Notes: a model not told the origin generated them from the sequence alone. A DNA stretch of 64,000 bases from Saccharopolyspora kobensis (GCF_900108315.1 NZ_FNVB01000006.1:144180-208179), one strand, 5' to 3'; numbered from the stretch's first letter, positions 1 through 11,288 are shown. Numbers and translations are program-made.

Positions 1-294
1 CGCGACGTTGACGATCTCGTGCGGGTCGGCGAGAACCGTGGTGGTGCCGCGCGGCAGCGTCAGCCAGGCGAAGGCGGCCGGGGTGGTGAACGAGCTCTCG
101 ACGTGCATGTGCGCGTCGACGAACCCGGGGACGACCAGCCTGCCACCCGCGTCGATCACCTCGGCGGCCTCCGGCCCGGCGCCCGGCGGCACGACGCCGC
201 TGATCACCTCACCGGTGACCAGCACATCGGCCTCGAAGACCTCCCCGGTGAACGTGGACACCACGCGTCCCCCGGAAATCCGCAGGTCAGCCAT
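1..294 (-). CDS. ade: Adenine deaminase, N-terminal part (cut by window edge)
   Basis: Only the first 98 codons are inside the window; the gene runs off the left edge. The translation starts MADLRISGGRVVSTFTGEVF and contains the amidohydrolase metal motif DAHMHVESS (His62, His64). This is followed by LPRGTTTVLADPHEIVNV, a block typical of adenine deaminase of the Ade family (adenine to hypoxanthine plus ammonia). It lies 55 bp downstream of the NCS2 permease on the same strand, so import and deamination of the base are probably one transcript. Family assignment is strong; the catalytic C-terminal half cannot be checked here. Confidence 0.85.
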   Translation of the reverse strand, partial: MADLRISGGRVVSTFTGEVFEADVLVTGEVISGVVPPGAGPEAAEVIDAGGRLVVPGFVDAHMHVESSFTTPAAFAWLTLPRGTTTVLADPHEIVNVA

Positions 295-349
295 ACCTCT
301 CCCTCTCGTCACCAGGTGCGCGATCTCGCGCGCTGCCCGGGTGAAGCGG

Positions 350-1666
350 TCAGTGGGCGTTGGTCGCGAAGAAGAACACCAGGAACGGCAGCAGGATCCA
401 CATGCCCAGGTGGACGTCCCGGAACCGGCCGGCCACCACCTTGATCAGCACGTACGCGGTCAGCGCCGCGGCGATGCCGTTGCCGAAGTTGCCCCAGAAG
501 ATCGTGCACGCCACCAGCAGCGTCGCCGGGACCGCCTCGGTCAGGTCGCTCAGGTCGACCTTCTGGAACCCGCGCATCATGCCGAGCCCGACCACCACCA
601 GCACCGGCGCGGTCGCCGCCGACGGGATCATGGTGGCGAACGGCGTCAACAGCAGCAGAACGAGGAACAGCCCGGCGGTGGTCAGCGACGTCAGCCCGGT
701 GCGCCCGCCCGCGTCGGACCCGGCCGCGGACTCGGCGTAGGTGGTGACCGACGGGGCGCCGACCAGCGAACCACCGGTGATGGCCAGCGAGTCGACCAGG
801 AACGTCCGGTTGATGTCGGACTTCTGCCCGGCGCGCTCGGCCAGCCCGATCCGCTCGGTGACCGCGAGCACCACACCCGTCGCGGAGAACAGCTCCGAGG
901 CGAAGAACGCGAACAGGTACTGCAGGTACTCCGGTCGCAGCGCGCCCCAGAGATCGATGTCGAAGGCGACCGGGCCGAGCCCGGCCGGGGCCTGGAACCA
1001 GTGGTCCGGCAGCTCCGTGACGCCCAGCGGGATGCCGATGACGGTGAGCACCACGATGCCGATCACGAAGGCGCCGGGCACCTTGCGCGCCTGCAGCGCC
1101 GCGACCAGGACGATGCCGCCCAGCGCGAGCAGCACCTCGGCCGAACCGAGGTCGCCGATCTCCAGGCCGCTCTTGGTCGGTTCGAGCATGCCGGAGAGCT
1201 TGAACCCGACGTAGACGATGAACAGGCCGATCGCGGTGCCGATGGCCTTGCGGATGTTGTCCGGGATGACCTTGGCGAGCAGACCTCGCAGCCCGAGCAG
1301 CGACAGCACGAGGATCGCCACGCCGGACCAGAACACCATGCCCATCGCCACCGGGTACGGCACGTGCTCCTGCTGGATCAACGTGGCGGCGACCAGCGCC
1401 GTGCCACCCAGGCCCGGCGCGAGCACGAACGGCATGTTCGCGAAGAAGCCGACCGCGGCCGTGGCCAGCACGATCGTCAGGATCGTGCCGGTGGTGGCCG
1501 CCTCGTGCGGCACCCCTGCCTTGGCGAGCATGCCGGGGATCACCACGACCGCGTAGGCCGAGGCGAAGAACATGCTCAACCCGGCCAGCAGTTCGGTGCG
1601 CACTGAACTGCCCCGCTCGGCCAGCCCGAACCAGCGGTCCAGCCGAGCCTGCTTCACATCGACCAT
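350..1666 (-). CDS. NCS2-family purine (adenine/guanine/hypoxanthine) permease
   Basis: A 438-residue hydrophobic protein starting MVDVKQARLDRWFGLAERGS. The opening (RLDRWFGL...TELLAGLSMFFA) and the roughly 12 membrane segments fit the AzgA/PbuG-type NCS2 nucleobase permeases, in the plasma membrane. The ATG at 1666 was chosen over an upstream in-frame ATG because GGGAG precedes it and the family begins here. The adenine deaminase gene follows on the same strand, which favours adenine or hypoxanthine as substrate. Tandem LacI-type operators lie just upstream, between this gene and the divergent LacI regulator. Exact substrate is inferred. Confidence 0.88.
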   Translation of the reverse strand: MVDVKQARLDRWFGLAERGSSVRTELLAGLSMFFASAYAVVVIPGMLAKAGVPHEAATTGTILTIVLATAAVGFFANMPFVLAPGLGGTALVAATLIQQEHVPYPVAMGMVFWSGVAILVLSLLGLRGLLAKVIPDNIRKAIGTAIGLFIVYVGFKLSGMLEPTKSGLEIGDLGSAEVLLALGGIVLVAALQARKVPGAFVIGIVVLTVIGIPLGVTELPDHWFQAPAGLGPVAFDIDLWGALRPEYLQYLFAFFASELFSATGVVLAVTERIGLAERAGQKSDINRTFLVDSLAITGGSLVGAPSVTTYAESAAGSDAGGRTGLTSLTTAGLFLVLLLLTPFATMIPSAATAPVLVVVGLGMMRGFQKVDLSDLTEAVPATLLVACTIFWGNFGNGIAAALTAYVLIKVVAGRFRDVHLGMWILLPFLVFFFATNAH

Positions 1667-1690
1667 CGGCAGCGACTCCCTGGTGAGGAT

Positions 1691-1719
1691 TGCAAGCGCT
1701 TGCAGTGCAAGCGATTGCA
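1691..1719. promoter_or_regulatory. Tandem LacI-type operators in a divergent promoter region
   Basis: TGCAAGCGCTTGCA (1691-1704) is a perfect 14-bp palindrome with the CG centre typical of LacI/GalR operators. TGCAAGCGATTGCA (1706-1719) is a second copy with one mismatch. Their centres are 15 bp apart. They sit between the permease start (1666) and the LacI-family gene start (1773), so the regulator probably represses both its own gene and the permease-deaminase unit. Confidence 0.85.
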
Positions 1720-1772
1720 GGGAGGTTAAGCAGCACGGTATGAAGGTGTCAAACAAGGTGAGGGAGGACTCG

Positions 1773-2735
1773 ATGGCGCGGCTTGCCGACGTGGCCCGCA
1801 AGGCCGGGGTGTCGGTGGCGACCGCGTCGCGCGCGCTGGTGCGTCCGGAGATGGTCGCCGAGCGCACCCGGCAGCGGGTCCGGGACGCCGCGATCGAGCT
1901 CGGCTTCCGCTACCACCCGTCGGCCCAGGCCCTGGCGACCGGCCGGAGCCGACTGCTCGCGCTGCTGGTGCCGGACCTGACGAACCCCTTCTACGCACCG
2001 ATCATCGCCGGGGCCCAGCGCGCCGCCGAAGGATCGGGCAACGACCTGCTGGTCGTGGTCACCGAAGAATCGCCGGAGCGCGAACGGCTGCTGATCGACC
2101 GGCTGCGCGACCGGGTGGACGGTTTCCTCGCGATCGCACCGCGCGGCGCGAGCTCGCTGTTCACCTCGCTGGACGTGCCCCTGGTGCTGGTCGACCGGCG
2201 GGTGCGCGGAGTGCCGTCGGTGGTCGTCGACACCCCGGGCGGGCTGGCCGAACTCGGCGCGCACCTGGCCGAGCTCGGACACCGGCGGATCGCCTACCTC
2301 GGTGGGCCGCGCGGATCGTGGGCCGACCCGCGGCGCTTGGAGGGGTTGCAGCGCGGGCTGGCGCACGAGGTGATCGCCTTCGGACCGCTGCCGCCGACTT
2401 TCGAAGCAGGCAGCGACATCGTCGACGAGCTGCTGTCGAGCGAATGCACCGCGGCAGTCGCCTACAACAGCGCGCTCTTCCTCGGCCTGCTGTACCGCTT
2501 GGCGCAGTTGGGCGTCCAGGTGCCCGAGGCGTTGAGCGTCTGCTGCGCGGACAACCTCGCCGGTCTCGGCCTGGCCGTCCCGGAAGCGACCGCGCTGCAC
2601 GTTCCGGCCGAAGAAGCCGGCTCGTCGGCCGTCGAGATGGTGCTCGCCGCCGTCGACGGTCGATCGCCCGAACCGAGGCATCGTTCGGTGCCGGTGCAGC
2701 TGGTCATCGGGAAAACAACCGCCATGCCACGTTGA
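1773..2735 (+). CDS. LacI-family transcriptional regulator
   Basis: A 320-residue protein. Residues 1-50 form the LacI helix-turn-helix (MARLADVARKAGVSVATASR) with the hinge region after it; a periplasmic-binding-protein-like effector domain follows (LLALLVPDLTNPFYAPIIAG, then the GGLAELGAHLAELGHRRIAY block). The start at 1773 is preceded by AGGGAGGA and gives the standard family N-terminus; an earlier in-frame ATG at 1740 is less likely. It is divergent from the NCS2 permease and adenine deaminase genes, with two LacI operators between, so a purine or nucleoside effector is likely. The effector is an inference. Confidence 0.9.
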   Translation: MARLADVARKAGVSVATASRALVRPEMVAERTRQRVRDAAIELGFRYHPSAQALATGRSRLLALLVPDLTNPFYAPIIAGAQRAAEGSGNDLLVVVTEESPERERLLIDRLRDRVDGFLAIAPRGASSLFTSLDVPLVLVDRRVRGVPSVVVDTPGGLAELGAHLAELGHRRIAYLGGPRGSWADPRRLEGLQRGLAHEVIAFGPLPPTFEAGSDIVDELLSSECTAAVAYNSALFLGLLYRLAQLGVQVPEALSVCCADNLAGLGLAVPEATALHVPAEEAGSSAVEMVLAAVDGRSPEPRHRSVPVQLVIGKTTAMPR

Positions 2736-2828
2736 GCAGCCGAGCGCCAGGTGCGAATTCACCTGAAGTTCCGGGTTCAGCAGCCTCCGTCGTTACATTG
2801 CGTGCGCCGATGAGGTAAGAATTCACAC

Positions 2829-3977
2829 GTGTGGACCAGCCCCAGATCCGTCGCCGAAGCGCTCGACCATGCCGACGCGCTCGCCGATCTGCGCGTCCGC
2901 TACGACCTGCCGCCCGGCCTGATCCGACTCGACGGCGACAGCGGCGGGCCGCTGCGCACCACCCCGGCCCGGCTGCGCCGGTTCGTCATGCACCGGCACG
3001 GCCCGCACACCGGGCGCCCGCTCGGTGAATCCGAGTGGCGGCGGGAAGCCCGTCTCGTCGCCATCGCGCTCGCCCCGCTGATCGGCGCCGCACCAAAGGA
3101 ACTCACCGTCGGCGAATCGACGTCGATCAACCTGTTCAAGGCGCTGCTCGCGGCCGCCCGGCTGCGCCCCGGTCGCCGGATCCTGGCCGTGGGCCGGGAT
3201 TGCTTCGCCGCGGACCGCTTCCTGGCGCAGTCCGCCGCCGACTTCATCGGTGGCCGCCTGCGCCTGTTCAACGACGTGTCCGAGCTCGCCGCGCTCCCGG
3301 CCGACGACGTGGCCGTCGTGGCGCTGTCGCACACCGACCTGCGCACCGGCGCGGTGCGCGATTCCGCGGCCATCACCGCCGAAATCCACCGCCGCGGTGC
3401 GCTGGCGCTGTGGGACCTGAGCCACTCGGCAGGCGCACTGCACGTCGACCTGCACGGCTGGCAGGCGGACTTCGCCATCGGTTGCGGGCACAAGTACCTC
3501 GGCGGCGGTGCCGGAGCACCGGCCTACTCCTACGTCGCCAGCCGCCACCGCGGCGCCTTCCCGGTGTGCACGACCGCCGGAGTGCTGCACCCGCTGGCGA
3601 ACGGCTTCACCGGCTCGGCGTCGACGTTGTCGGTGTCCGAACTGCGCACCGGCCTGTCCCTGCTGGCGGGCATCGCCGTGGAGGAGCTGGCCGCGAAGAC
3701 CGCGAGCCTCGTGAAGCTGTTCCTGGACCGCCTCGACAGCAACTGCGCGGACACCAGGATCGAGCTGCTCCGGCCGCCTGGCCCGCCCGGTGCCCAGGTC
3801 GTGCTCCGCCACGAGCGCGCCCAGCAGATCGCGAACGCTCTCTTCGACCGCGACATCGTCGTGGAGAACCCGGCCTCCGATCTGCTGCGCCTGCACTTCG
3901 CGCCGTCCTGGCTGCGCTACGTCGACGCCTGGGAAGCAGCCGAGCAGCTCCACTCGGCCCTCCACGACATCGCCTGA
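2829..3977 (+). CDS. kynU: Kynureninase (PLP-dependent)
   Basis: 382 residues, GTG start. Fold-type I PLP enzyme; the stretch LWDLSHSAGALHVDLHGW followed by FAIGCGHKYLGGGAGAPAY is the kynureninase signature, with Lys222 as the probable Schiff-base lysine and Asp196 of WDLSHSAG on the cofactor side. Kynureninase cleaves L-kynurenine or 3-hydroxykynurenine to (hydroxy)anthranilate plus alanine in tryptophan catabolism. No tryptophan dioxygenase or kynurenine formamidase is adjacent, so the rest of the pathway lies elsewhere or the enzyme feeds another route. It is shorter than many kynureninases (over 400 residues). It ends 7 bp from a convergent gene. Confidence 0.85.
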   Translation: MWTSPRSVAEALDHADALADLRVRYDLPPGLIRLDGDSGGPLRTTPARLRRFVMHRHGPHTGRPLGESEWRREARLVAIALAPLIGAAPKELTVGESTSINLFKALLAAARLRPGRRILAVGRDCFAADRFLAQSAADFIGGRLRLFNDVSELAALPADDVAVVALSHTDLRTGAVRDSAAITAEIHRRGALALWDLSHSAGALHVDLHGWQADFAIGCGHKYLGGGAGAPAYSYVASRHRGAFPVCTTAGVLHPLANGFTGSASTLSVSELRTGLSLLAGIAVEELAAKTASLVKLFLDRLDSNCADTRIELLRPPGPPGAQVVLRHERAQQIANALFDRDIVVENPASDLLRLHFAPSWLRYVDAWEAAEQLHSALHDIA

Positions 3978-3984
3978 TCGCTCG

Positions 3985-5463
3985 TCACTCACGATCCGTT
4001 CCGCGGCAACCGGTGCCGGGCACCAGCGAGACGGCGCTGGATACGACCTTGCTCGGAAGCCGCACCTGCGGATCCCACAGCGCGTAGCGGCCGTCGGCGT
4101 GCCCCAGGACCATGACCGGCCGGTCGAGAGGCGGTGGCGTTCCTTCGAAGGGAACGGGTTTGTCCCGCTCGACCGGTCGGATGCAGACCGAGGTGGGAAC
4201 TGCACCGAACCACGGCAGGTGAGCCGCAGCGCGGTTCAGCGTGAGCGAGTACGCCTGGAATCCGGCGAACGGGATCAGCAGCACGGTCGAGAAGAGCAGA
4301 GCCAGCGCGAACGGTGCCGTACTCGCGGCGGAAGCTCCCATCCGCCGCACCGCACCCCAGGCCGCGACCACGAACACCAGCGCCAGCAGCAGCAAGCCCA
4401 CTCCCACAGCACCGGAGAGCACGGTGTCCGCCAGCCCGACCTTGACGTCGACCGGCGCCAAGCCGAACGGAAGCAGGTAGATCGACAGCAGGTGATCGCC
4501 CACGAACGGGATCAAGACGGTCAAGCCCAACGGGATGACCCAGCCCAGGAACCGCCGCAACGATTCGCTGCTGACCGACCTCAACGCGATCGCACCGAAG
4601 AATCCGCAGAACAAGGCCATCACAACGGCTGCGACAGGCAGGAAGAAGACCGCGAGCCACTCGACCACGGCGAGCAGGCCGATGAAGCCGAGCATGCCGC
4701 TCACCACGTACAACGAGGCCAAACCCGCCGGCTCCAGGATCCCGTGCAACCGCCACAACGACCGCCGATCTGTCCGCTGCGCCACGACGTGAACGACGTG
4801 ACCGGCTGCCCACGGCACGAGGGCCCCGGCAGCGGCGAGCATCCCACCAGGCCACAGCCAGCTCACCGATACCTGCGGCAATCCGGACGGAGGCAACAGG
4901 TTCCACAACGCCTGCAAGACGAAAGGCGCCACCGCCACAGCCATGATGCCCACCGCGAAGGCCTCGTCGACGTTCAAGGTCCTGCGGAACACCCGAGGCC
5001 GCTGGTGCGGAGCGTAGGAGAGCGACCACACCCGCTTCGCGAGGCCGTAGTGGCGATCCACCTCGGCCTGGTCAACGGTCGCCAGCACCGTCGTACCAGG
5101 ACGCCGAGCACGCCCATCACGCCGCACCGCCCAAGCACGGTCGGGCGATCGAACCTCGATACCGGCATCGGGCTCGTCGATCGCGATCGGTCGTCCTCGC
5201 ACGCCGACCGATGCGAGCGTGCCCCGGACCCTTCTGATCGCGATATCGCGGGCCGAATCCCGCATGCCGACCGCGGAAAGCTCGACCTCCACGAGCGGTG
5301 ACTCCCAACCGAGTTCCGCGTGGCCGACTTCGCGAGTGGCCCACCGGCGACCGGTGCACGCATCGCGAAACCGCTCGACCTCGACTTCACCCGGGAGTTC
5401 GACCAAGACCCGGAACTCGTGCTCACCCAGCAGGAGCCGCCGCCCCAGGGTTCGAAAACTCAT
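3985..5463 (-). CDS. Polytopic membrane protein of unknown function
   Basis: 492 residues, not recognised. The first 165 residues are soluble and charged and contain two repeated-looking beta-rich stretches. Residues of about 168-190, 205-228, 245-265, 266-292, 306-332, 345-372 and 383-402 are hydrophobic, giving about seven membrane spans. The last 90 residues are again polar (CIRPVERDKPVPFEG, YALWDPQVRLPS). The gene stands alone, convergent with kynureninase, and no motif points to a reaction. Codon use matches the neighbours and the frame is open throughout, so it is probably a real gene. Confidence 0.7.
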   Translation of the reverse strand: MSFRTLGRRLLLGEHEFRVLVELPGEVEVERFRDACTGRRWATREVGHAELGWESPLVEVELSAVGMRDSARDIAIRRVRGTLASVGVRGRPIAIDEPDAGIEVRSPDRAWAVRRDGRARRPGTTVLATVDQAEVDRHYGLAKRVWSLSYAPHQRPRVFRRTLNVDEAFAVGIMAVAVAPFVLQALWNLLPPSGLPQVSVSWLWPGGMLAAAGALVPWAAGHVVHVVAQRTDRRSLWRLHGILEPAGLASLYVVSGMLGFIGLLAVVEWLAVFFLPVAAVVMALFCGFFGAIALRSVSSESLRRFLGWVIPLGLTVLIPFVGDHLLSIYLLPFGLAPVDVKVGLADTVLSGAVGVGLLLLALVFVVAAWGAVRRMGASAASTAPFALALLFSTVLLIPFAGFQAYSLTLNRAAAHLPWFGAVPTSVCIRPVERDKPVPFEGTPPPLDRPVMVLGHADGRYALWDPQVRLPSKVVSSAVSLVPGTGCRGTDRE

Positions 5464-5718
5464 GGCTCGTCCCTATCAAGTGCCTCCCTCCCATTGAGTC
5501 GTTATGGCCGGAAACAAGCTCTTCGTCCGCTTCAAGAGGAAAGCTGGACGGTGAGCCGAATTCGGTGCGATGGTGAGCCGGTCAGTTTTCAGTTGTAGTT
5601 CGTCGGCGCCTGGTTGGTCGGTGGAGCGCGTCGGCGTACTCGCTCGTGCGGGTACGGCCGGCTTGCCACCAGGCATTGCTGCGTCCGTTCCCGATCGAGC
5701 CGGATCGGAAGGACGATC

Positions 5719-6390
5719 ATGGACACCGACCCCTTCGACCTCACCTCCGAAAACCACTCGCCGGACCCGGAACGGGACACCGCACTGCTGCTCGACGGCT
5801 TCTTCGAGCACCTCGGCGCGACGCTCGCCGGACACCGCTTGCCCGCTGAGCTGCTCGGCCTCGTGCGGGAACGTCATGCGGAACTGCTGGTCACCAATCT
5901 CCCTTCTGCCGTCGACGACCTGGCCCGCCAGCACCTGCGGCTGACGTTGGCGCTGATCGCCGCTTTCGAGCTGCTCCGGCCGCCGCTCGGTTCGACGGCC
6001 GCTGTCGACGCGGTCCGGCGAGCCTTCGTCGAACCGTTCGGCTCCACCGTGCGCGAGGCGACCCGGGCGATGCTGGACGCCGCCGAAGACCCGTTCCGGG
6101 CCATGGTCGGCGTGGCACGCACCCGCGAAAACCAATACTACGGCGCCGCTTTCGAGTTCCGGCACGCCGCGGACGACGACCGGCACTTCCACCAGGACGT
6201 GCACCGGTGCTTCTACCAGGAAGTTCTCGCCGAGAACTCCGCGTCCGAACTGGGGCCGGTGCTCTGCGCCTTCGACGAGAGCTGGATCGGGGCCGTCGAT
6301 CCGGCGGTGCACGGCTTCCGCTTCGAACGTGCCACCACGTTAGCGCTCGGCGGAGCCCACTGCCCCTTCCATTTCAGCCGGGAGAGCTAA
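5719..6390 (+). CDS. L-2-amino-thiazoline-4-carboxylic acid hydrolase-family protein
   Basis: 223 residues from ATG 5719, preceded by GGAAGGACG. The C-terminus (FERATTLALGGAHCPFHFSR) fits the end of the ATC-hydrolase-like family, whose members carry a conserved G-x(n)-C-x-F-x-F element there; the middle contains the F-E-F/Y-H-type segment seen in the family (AAFEFRHAADDDRHFHQDVHRC). In Pseudomonas the namesake opens the thiazoline ring on the way to L-cysteine, but many actinobacterial relatives have no known substrate. The gene is monocistronic here. Family membership is moderately sure; the reaction is not. Confidence 0.6.
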   Translation: MDTDPFDLTSENHSPDPERDTALLLDGFFEHLGATLAGHRLPAELLGLVRERHAELLVTNLPSAVDDLARQHLRLTLALIAAFELLRPPLGSTAAVDAVRRAFVEPFGSTVREATRAMLDAAEDPFRAMVGVARTRENQYYGAAFEFRHAADDDRHFHQDVHRCFYQEVLAENSASELGPVLCAFDESWIGAVDPAVHGFRFERATTLALGGAHCPFHFSRES

Positions 6391-6512
6391 GCCGAAAGGC
6401 CGGAAAACCTTGGCCTGCAAGCCGATCCGAGCGGCATGAAGGCTGGCCGAACGGCCGATCCGCGCGGTCGGTCCCGTCCGGCATCGTCGACATCGCACCC
6501 GGCGTGCAGGAC

Positions 6513-8345
6513 CTATCCCCCACCCGGCGCGCCGGGTGCGCTCGGGGCGGCCACGCCCGCGTAGATCCGCTCCAGCTCGTCGTGCAGTCGGGCCGGGCGC
6601 ACTTCGGTGGAGCGGAGCTGGCGGGTGGTGGTGCGCATGGTCGACACCAGGCGCTGGGCCTGCTGGAGGTCTTGGGGGTTGTCGCGGACCGCCTTCTCGG
6701 TGGCCGCGTCGACCACCCGCTCCAGCACGCTGATCGTCGGCCACCAGCGTTCGGCCTGCGGTGCTGTCGCGGGGTTCATCAGCTGCTGTTGGAGAGCCCC
6801 GCGGAGGTCGGCGAGCTGGCGGTAGGTGCGGCGGCGCAGTGCGGGGCGACCGTGCCGCACTCCGGCCAGCGACTGGGAGACGTACTCCGCCACCGCCGCG
6901 ACGGCGTCGGCGAACCTGGTCTCCAGCTCCGGCCCGCGGTGCAACGGGCGGAGCAGGAAACCCACGGCCAGCACGATCGCGCACCCGACGAGGGTGTCGA
7001 CCAGGCGGGCCACCGCGTGGAACTCCGCGCCCTGGTTCATCTGCAGCAGGACCAGGGCCGTCACGACCGCGCTGAACAGGCCGTAGTGGCGGTCGACCGC
7101 GACCGGCAGCTTGGCGGCCAGCAGGACGATGAACGGCAACGACCACCAACCGGGAGGTACTAGGGAGAGCAGCAAGAAGGCGATCAGGACACCGACGACG
7201 GTGCCGATGGCGCGCAGCACGGTGCGGGCGAAGACCGACCCGGAGTTCGGCTTGAGCACCAGCGCAGCGGTAAGTGCGATCCAGTACGGCTGGTCGAGGC
7301 CTGCGAGCAGGCCGACCCCCTCGGCCAGCGCCAGGCACAGCACCATCCGCAGCACCTGGGCCCAGGTCGATCGACCGAAGGTCAGACGCACGCGCTCGCG
7401 CTCACGGGACACCTCGGCTCGCTTGGCGATCCGGAACGCGCTGACCAGCTCGCCGATGCCTTGGTCGAGGGCCCGCGCCAGCGGTGAATCGGCGCTGCCC
7501 GGCTGGTAGGGCGGCGGCACCTCGCCGGTGCGCATGCAGCGGGCCAGCGTGCGCAGGGCTTCACGGGCGCGCGGCGGAGGACGTTCTCCTGCGTGTGCCA
7601 GGGAGACCGAGGCCTCCACGATCGGTGTGGCGTGGGTGTAGACGAGGTAGAGGCGGTCGCGCACGCGGCTGCGGGACATCGACCCGCCGCCGACCAGCAC
7701 GTCGTGCGCGGTGTTCAGCGCCTTGGTCAGCTCCTGGCGCGCGGTCACCGGTGTCTCGGCGTCGAGCATGCGCAGCGTCGCGTCGAAGATCCTGGCGACG
7801 GCGCTGCGCGCAGGTGCCGTGCCGCGGAACGGCCACGTCGCCATGACCAGTGCGAACAGCAGCAGCTCGCCGACCGCGAACCAGGCGATCTGCTCGCCGG
7901 CCGGCAGGCTCGCCGACTGCTCACCGGTCGCGACGATGCAGAACGTCAGCATGTGCGCGCCGCCAGAGGACCACAGGTCGCCCATCCGGCTGGACAGGAC
8001 CGACGGCACCGCCACCGCGAGCACGACGGCTGCCGCCCACCACGGGCCGGGTGCGGCGGCTCCGGCGGCGAACCCGAGCGCGCCGAGGACCACGGCCACT
8101 CCGACCCGGCGCAGCCGGTAGCGGTAGGAGCCGGTCACGTCCGAGAAGCTCGCGCACAGCGCGCCGATCGAGGCGAGGACCGCTTCCTCGATGCGGCCGG
8201 TGAGCAGCCCGACCAGCTGCGGCACGCCGATGCCCAGACCGACCGCGCAAACACGCGTCCAGTCGGCCGGGATGGGCATCGGACGCAGCTGCCGCAGCAA
8301 CCAGTCCGGTAGGAGGAGGTGGCGCAGCGCTCGGCTCGTCAACAC
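6513..8345 (-). CDS. FUSC-family (fusaric-acid-resistance-like) membrane protein
   Basis: About 610 residues with a duplicated architecture: an N-terminal hydrophobic block (GVPQLVGLLTGRIEEAVLAS...), a soluble helical middle, and a second hydrophobic block beginning VLRMVLCLALAEGVGLLAGL and containing PYWIALTAALVLKPNSGSVF, the hallmark of FUSC/YccS/AaeB-type proteins. These are putative aromatic-acid exporters of the plasma membrane. The GTG at 8345 is preceded by GAAGGGCGG and is preferred; an in-frame GTG at 8381 has no ribosome site. A helical cytoplasmic tail of about 150 residues follows the second block. The substrate is unknown. Confidence 0.85.
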   Translation of the reverse strand: MLTSRALRHLLLPDWLLRQLRPMPIPADWTRVCAVGLGIGVPQLVGLLTGRIEEAVLASIGALCASFSDVTGSYRYRLRRVGVAVVLGALGFAAGAAAPGPWWAAAVVLAVAVPSVLSSRMGDLWSSGGAHMLTFCIVATGEQSASLPAGEQIAWFAVGELLLFALVMATWPFRGTAPARSAVARIFDATLRMLDAETPVTARQELTKALNTAHDVLVGGGSMSRSRVRDRLYLVYTHATPIVEASVSLAHAGERPPPRAREALRTLARCMRTGEVPPPYQPGSADSPLARALDQGIGELVSAFRIAKRAEVSRERERVRLTFGRSTWAQVLRMVLCLALAEGVGLLAGLDQPYWIALTAALVLKPNSGSVFARTVLRAIGTVVGVLIAFLLLSLVPPGWWSLPFIVLLAAKLPVAVDRHYGLFSAVVTALVLLQMNQGAEFHAVARLVDTLVGCAIVLAVGFLLRPLHRGPELETRFADAVAAVAEYVSQSLAGVRHGRPALRRRTYRQLADLRGALQQQLMNPATAPQAERWWPTISVLERVVDAATEKAVRDNPQDLQQAQRLVSTMRTTTRQLRSTEVRPARLHDELERIYAGVAAPSAPGAPGGG

Positions 8346-8563
8346 GCACCGCCCTTCGGGAGGAGGGGACACGCGCTCCACGCCGAGCGGCTGGGATCTG
8401 CGTTCGATTGTCGCGCGGTGCGGGCCGGCGCACCGCCGATCGACGCCCGCATCACACCGCGGGTTCGATCACACCCGCCGGAACAAGATTCACCCGAAAG
8501 CAGAACACCACGGGATGGAGGTCACCAAGAACGGGCCGGGCAGCGGCCAGCCGCCGGGAAGTC

Positions 8564-8926
8564 CTAAATGGACCTTCCGTTCAGGGTGGTCAGGATTCTC
8601 GTCGCGAGAGAGGTGATGATCAGCCAGAACAGCGCCGCCGCACCGTAGTTGAGGAGCACCTCGGCCTTCGGGTCCGCGGGCATGAACAGGTCCTGGAAGC
8701 CCAGTGCCAGCCAGTCCGCCCAGGACGCCACGAAGCGCGTGATGCCGTTGTCCGGGTTGGCGTTGCCGATCGTCAGGACGACGTGCACCGCCAGCAGCGC
8801 GGCAGCCGCCGTGCCGACCCACCGGACGACCGTGGTGAGCACCCGGAGCCCGCGGTGCCAGGCCCGGCGGACATCAGCGCGCCGCACACCGCCCTCGTGC
8901 GCCCCGGAGCCGACTTCTTCCGCCAC
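8564..8926 (-). CDS. Small two-span membrane protein (paralogue of 8954-9235)
   Basis: 120 residues. A basic N-terminal tail of about 28 residues is followed by a membrane segment (VVRWVGTAAAALLAVHVVLTIG), a polar loop, and a second membrane segment (EVLLNYGAAALFWLIITSLA). The second half matches its upstream neighbour: both contain V-L-L-x-Y-G-x-A-A-x-F-W-x-L and end with an Arg-containing cap. The two genes are 27 bp apart on one strand and probably form an operon. No function is known to me. Confidence 0.7.
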   Translation of the reverse strand: MAEEVGSGAHEGGVRRADVRRAWHRGLRVLTTVVRWVGTAAAALLAVHVVLTIGNANPDNGITRFVASWADWLALGFQDLFMPADPKAEVLLNYGAAALFWLIITSLATRILTTLNGRSI

Positions 8927-8953
8927 GAACCCAGTGTGGCACGGAGAACGCGA

Positions 8954-9235
8954 TCAGCCGAAGACCCGGCCGAGCAGTCCACCCACCAGCACCCAGAAAC
9001 ACGCGGCCAGGCCGTAGTCGAGCAACACCTGGAGCACCGGGAAGTCCACCGACAGCAGTCCGGGGAAGAACAGAGCCAGCGGCTCGGCGGCCTGCGCCAC
9101 CGATCCGACGAACTTCCCGTCGCCGGCGAACCCGGTCAGGATGAACAGCAGGTGCATCACCAGCACCGCGGCGAACAGGAAGCCCGCGCCCTGGAACAAA
9201 ACGGCGATCCCGCCGCTGCCCTTCTTCGCCGCCAT
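8954..9235 (-). CDS. Small two-span membrane protein (paralogue of 8564-8926)
   Basis: 93 residues from ATG 9235, with GAAGGGAG just upstream. Two hydrophobic spans: GAGFLFAAVLVMHLLFILTG and LDYGLAACFWVLVGGLLG, separated by a loop rich in A, E and P. The layout and the VLLDYG-AA-FWVL box match the next gene downstream, so the pair arose by tandem duplication. The leuA promoter region lies on the other side, transcribed away. No enzymatic motif is visible. Confidence 0.7.
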   Translation of the reverse strand: MAAKKGSGGIAVLFQGAGFLFAAVLVMHLLFILTGFAGDGKFVGSVAQAAEPLALFFPGLLSVDFPVLQVLLDYGLAACFWVLVGGLLGRVFG

Positions 9236-9256
9236 CAACCCGCTCCCTTCGCGTGA

Positions 9257-11278
<2,022 letters not shown>

Positions 11279-11288
11279 CCGACTACAC

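Noticed and set aside
8..1606. 532-codon open frame on the + strand opposite the NCS2 permease
   Set aside because: Low-complexity Arg/Gln/Glu-rich translation, no ribosome site, antisense of a clear gene. Typical GC-rich shadow.
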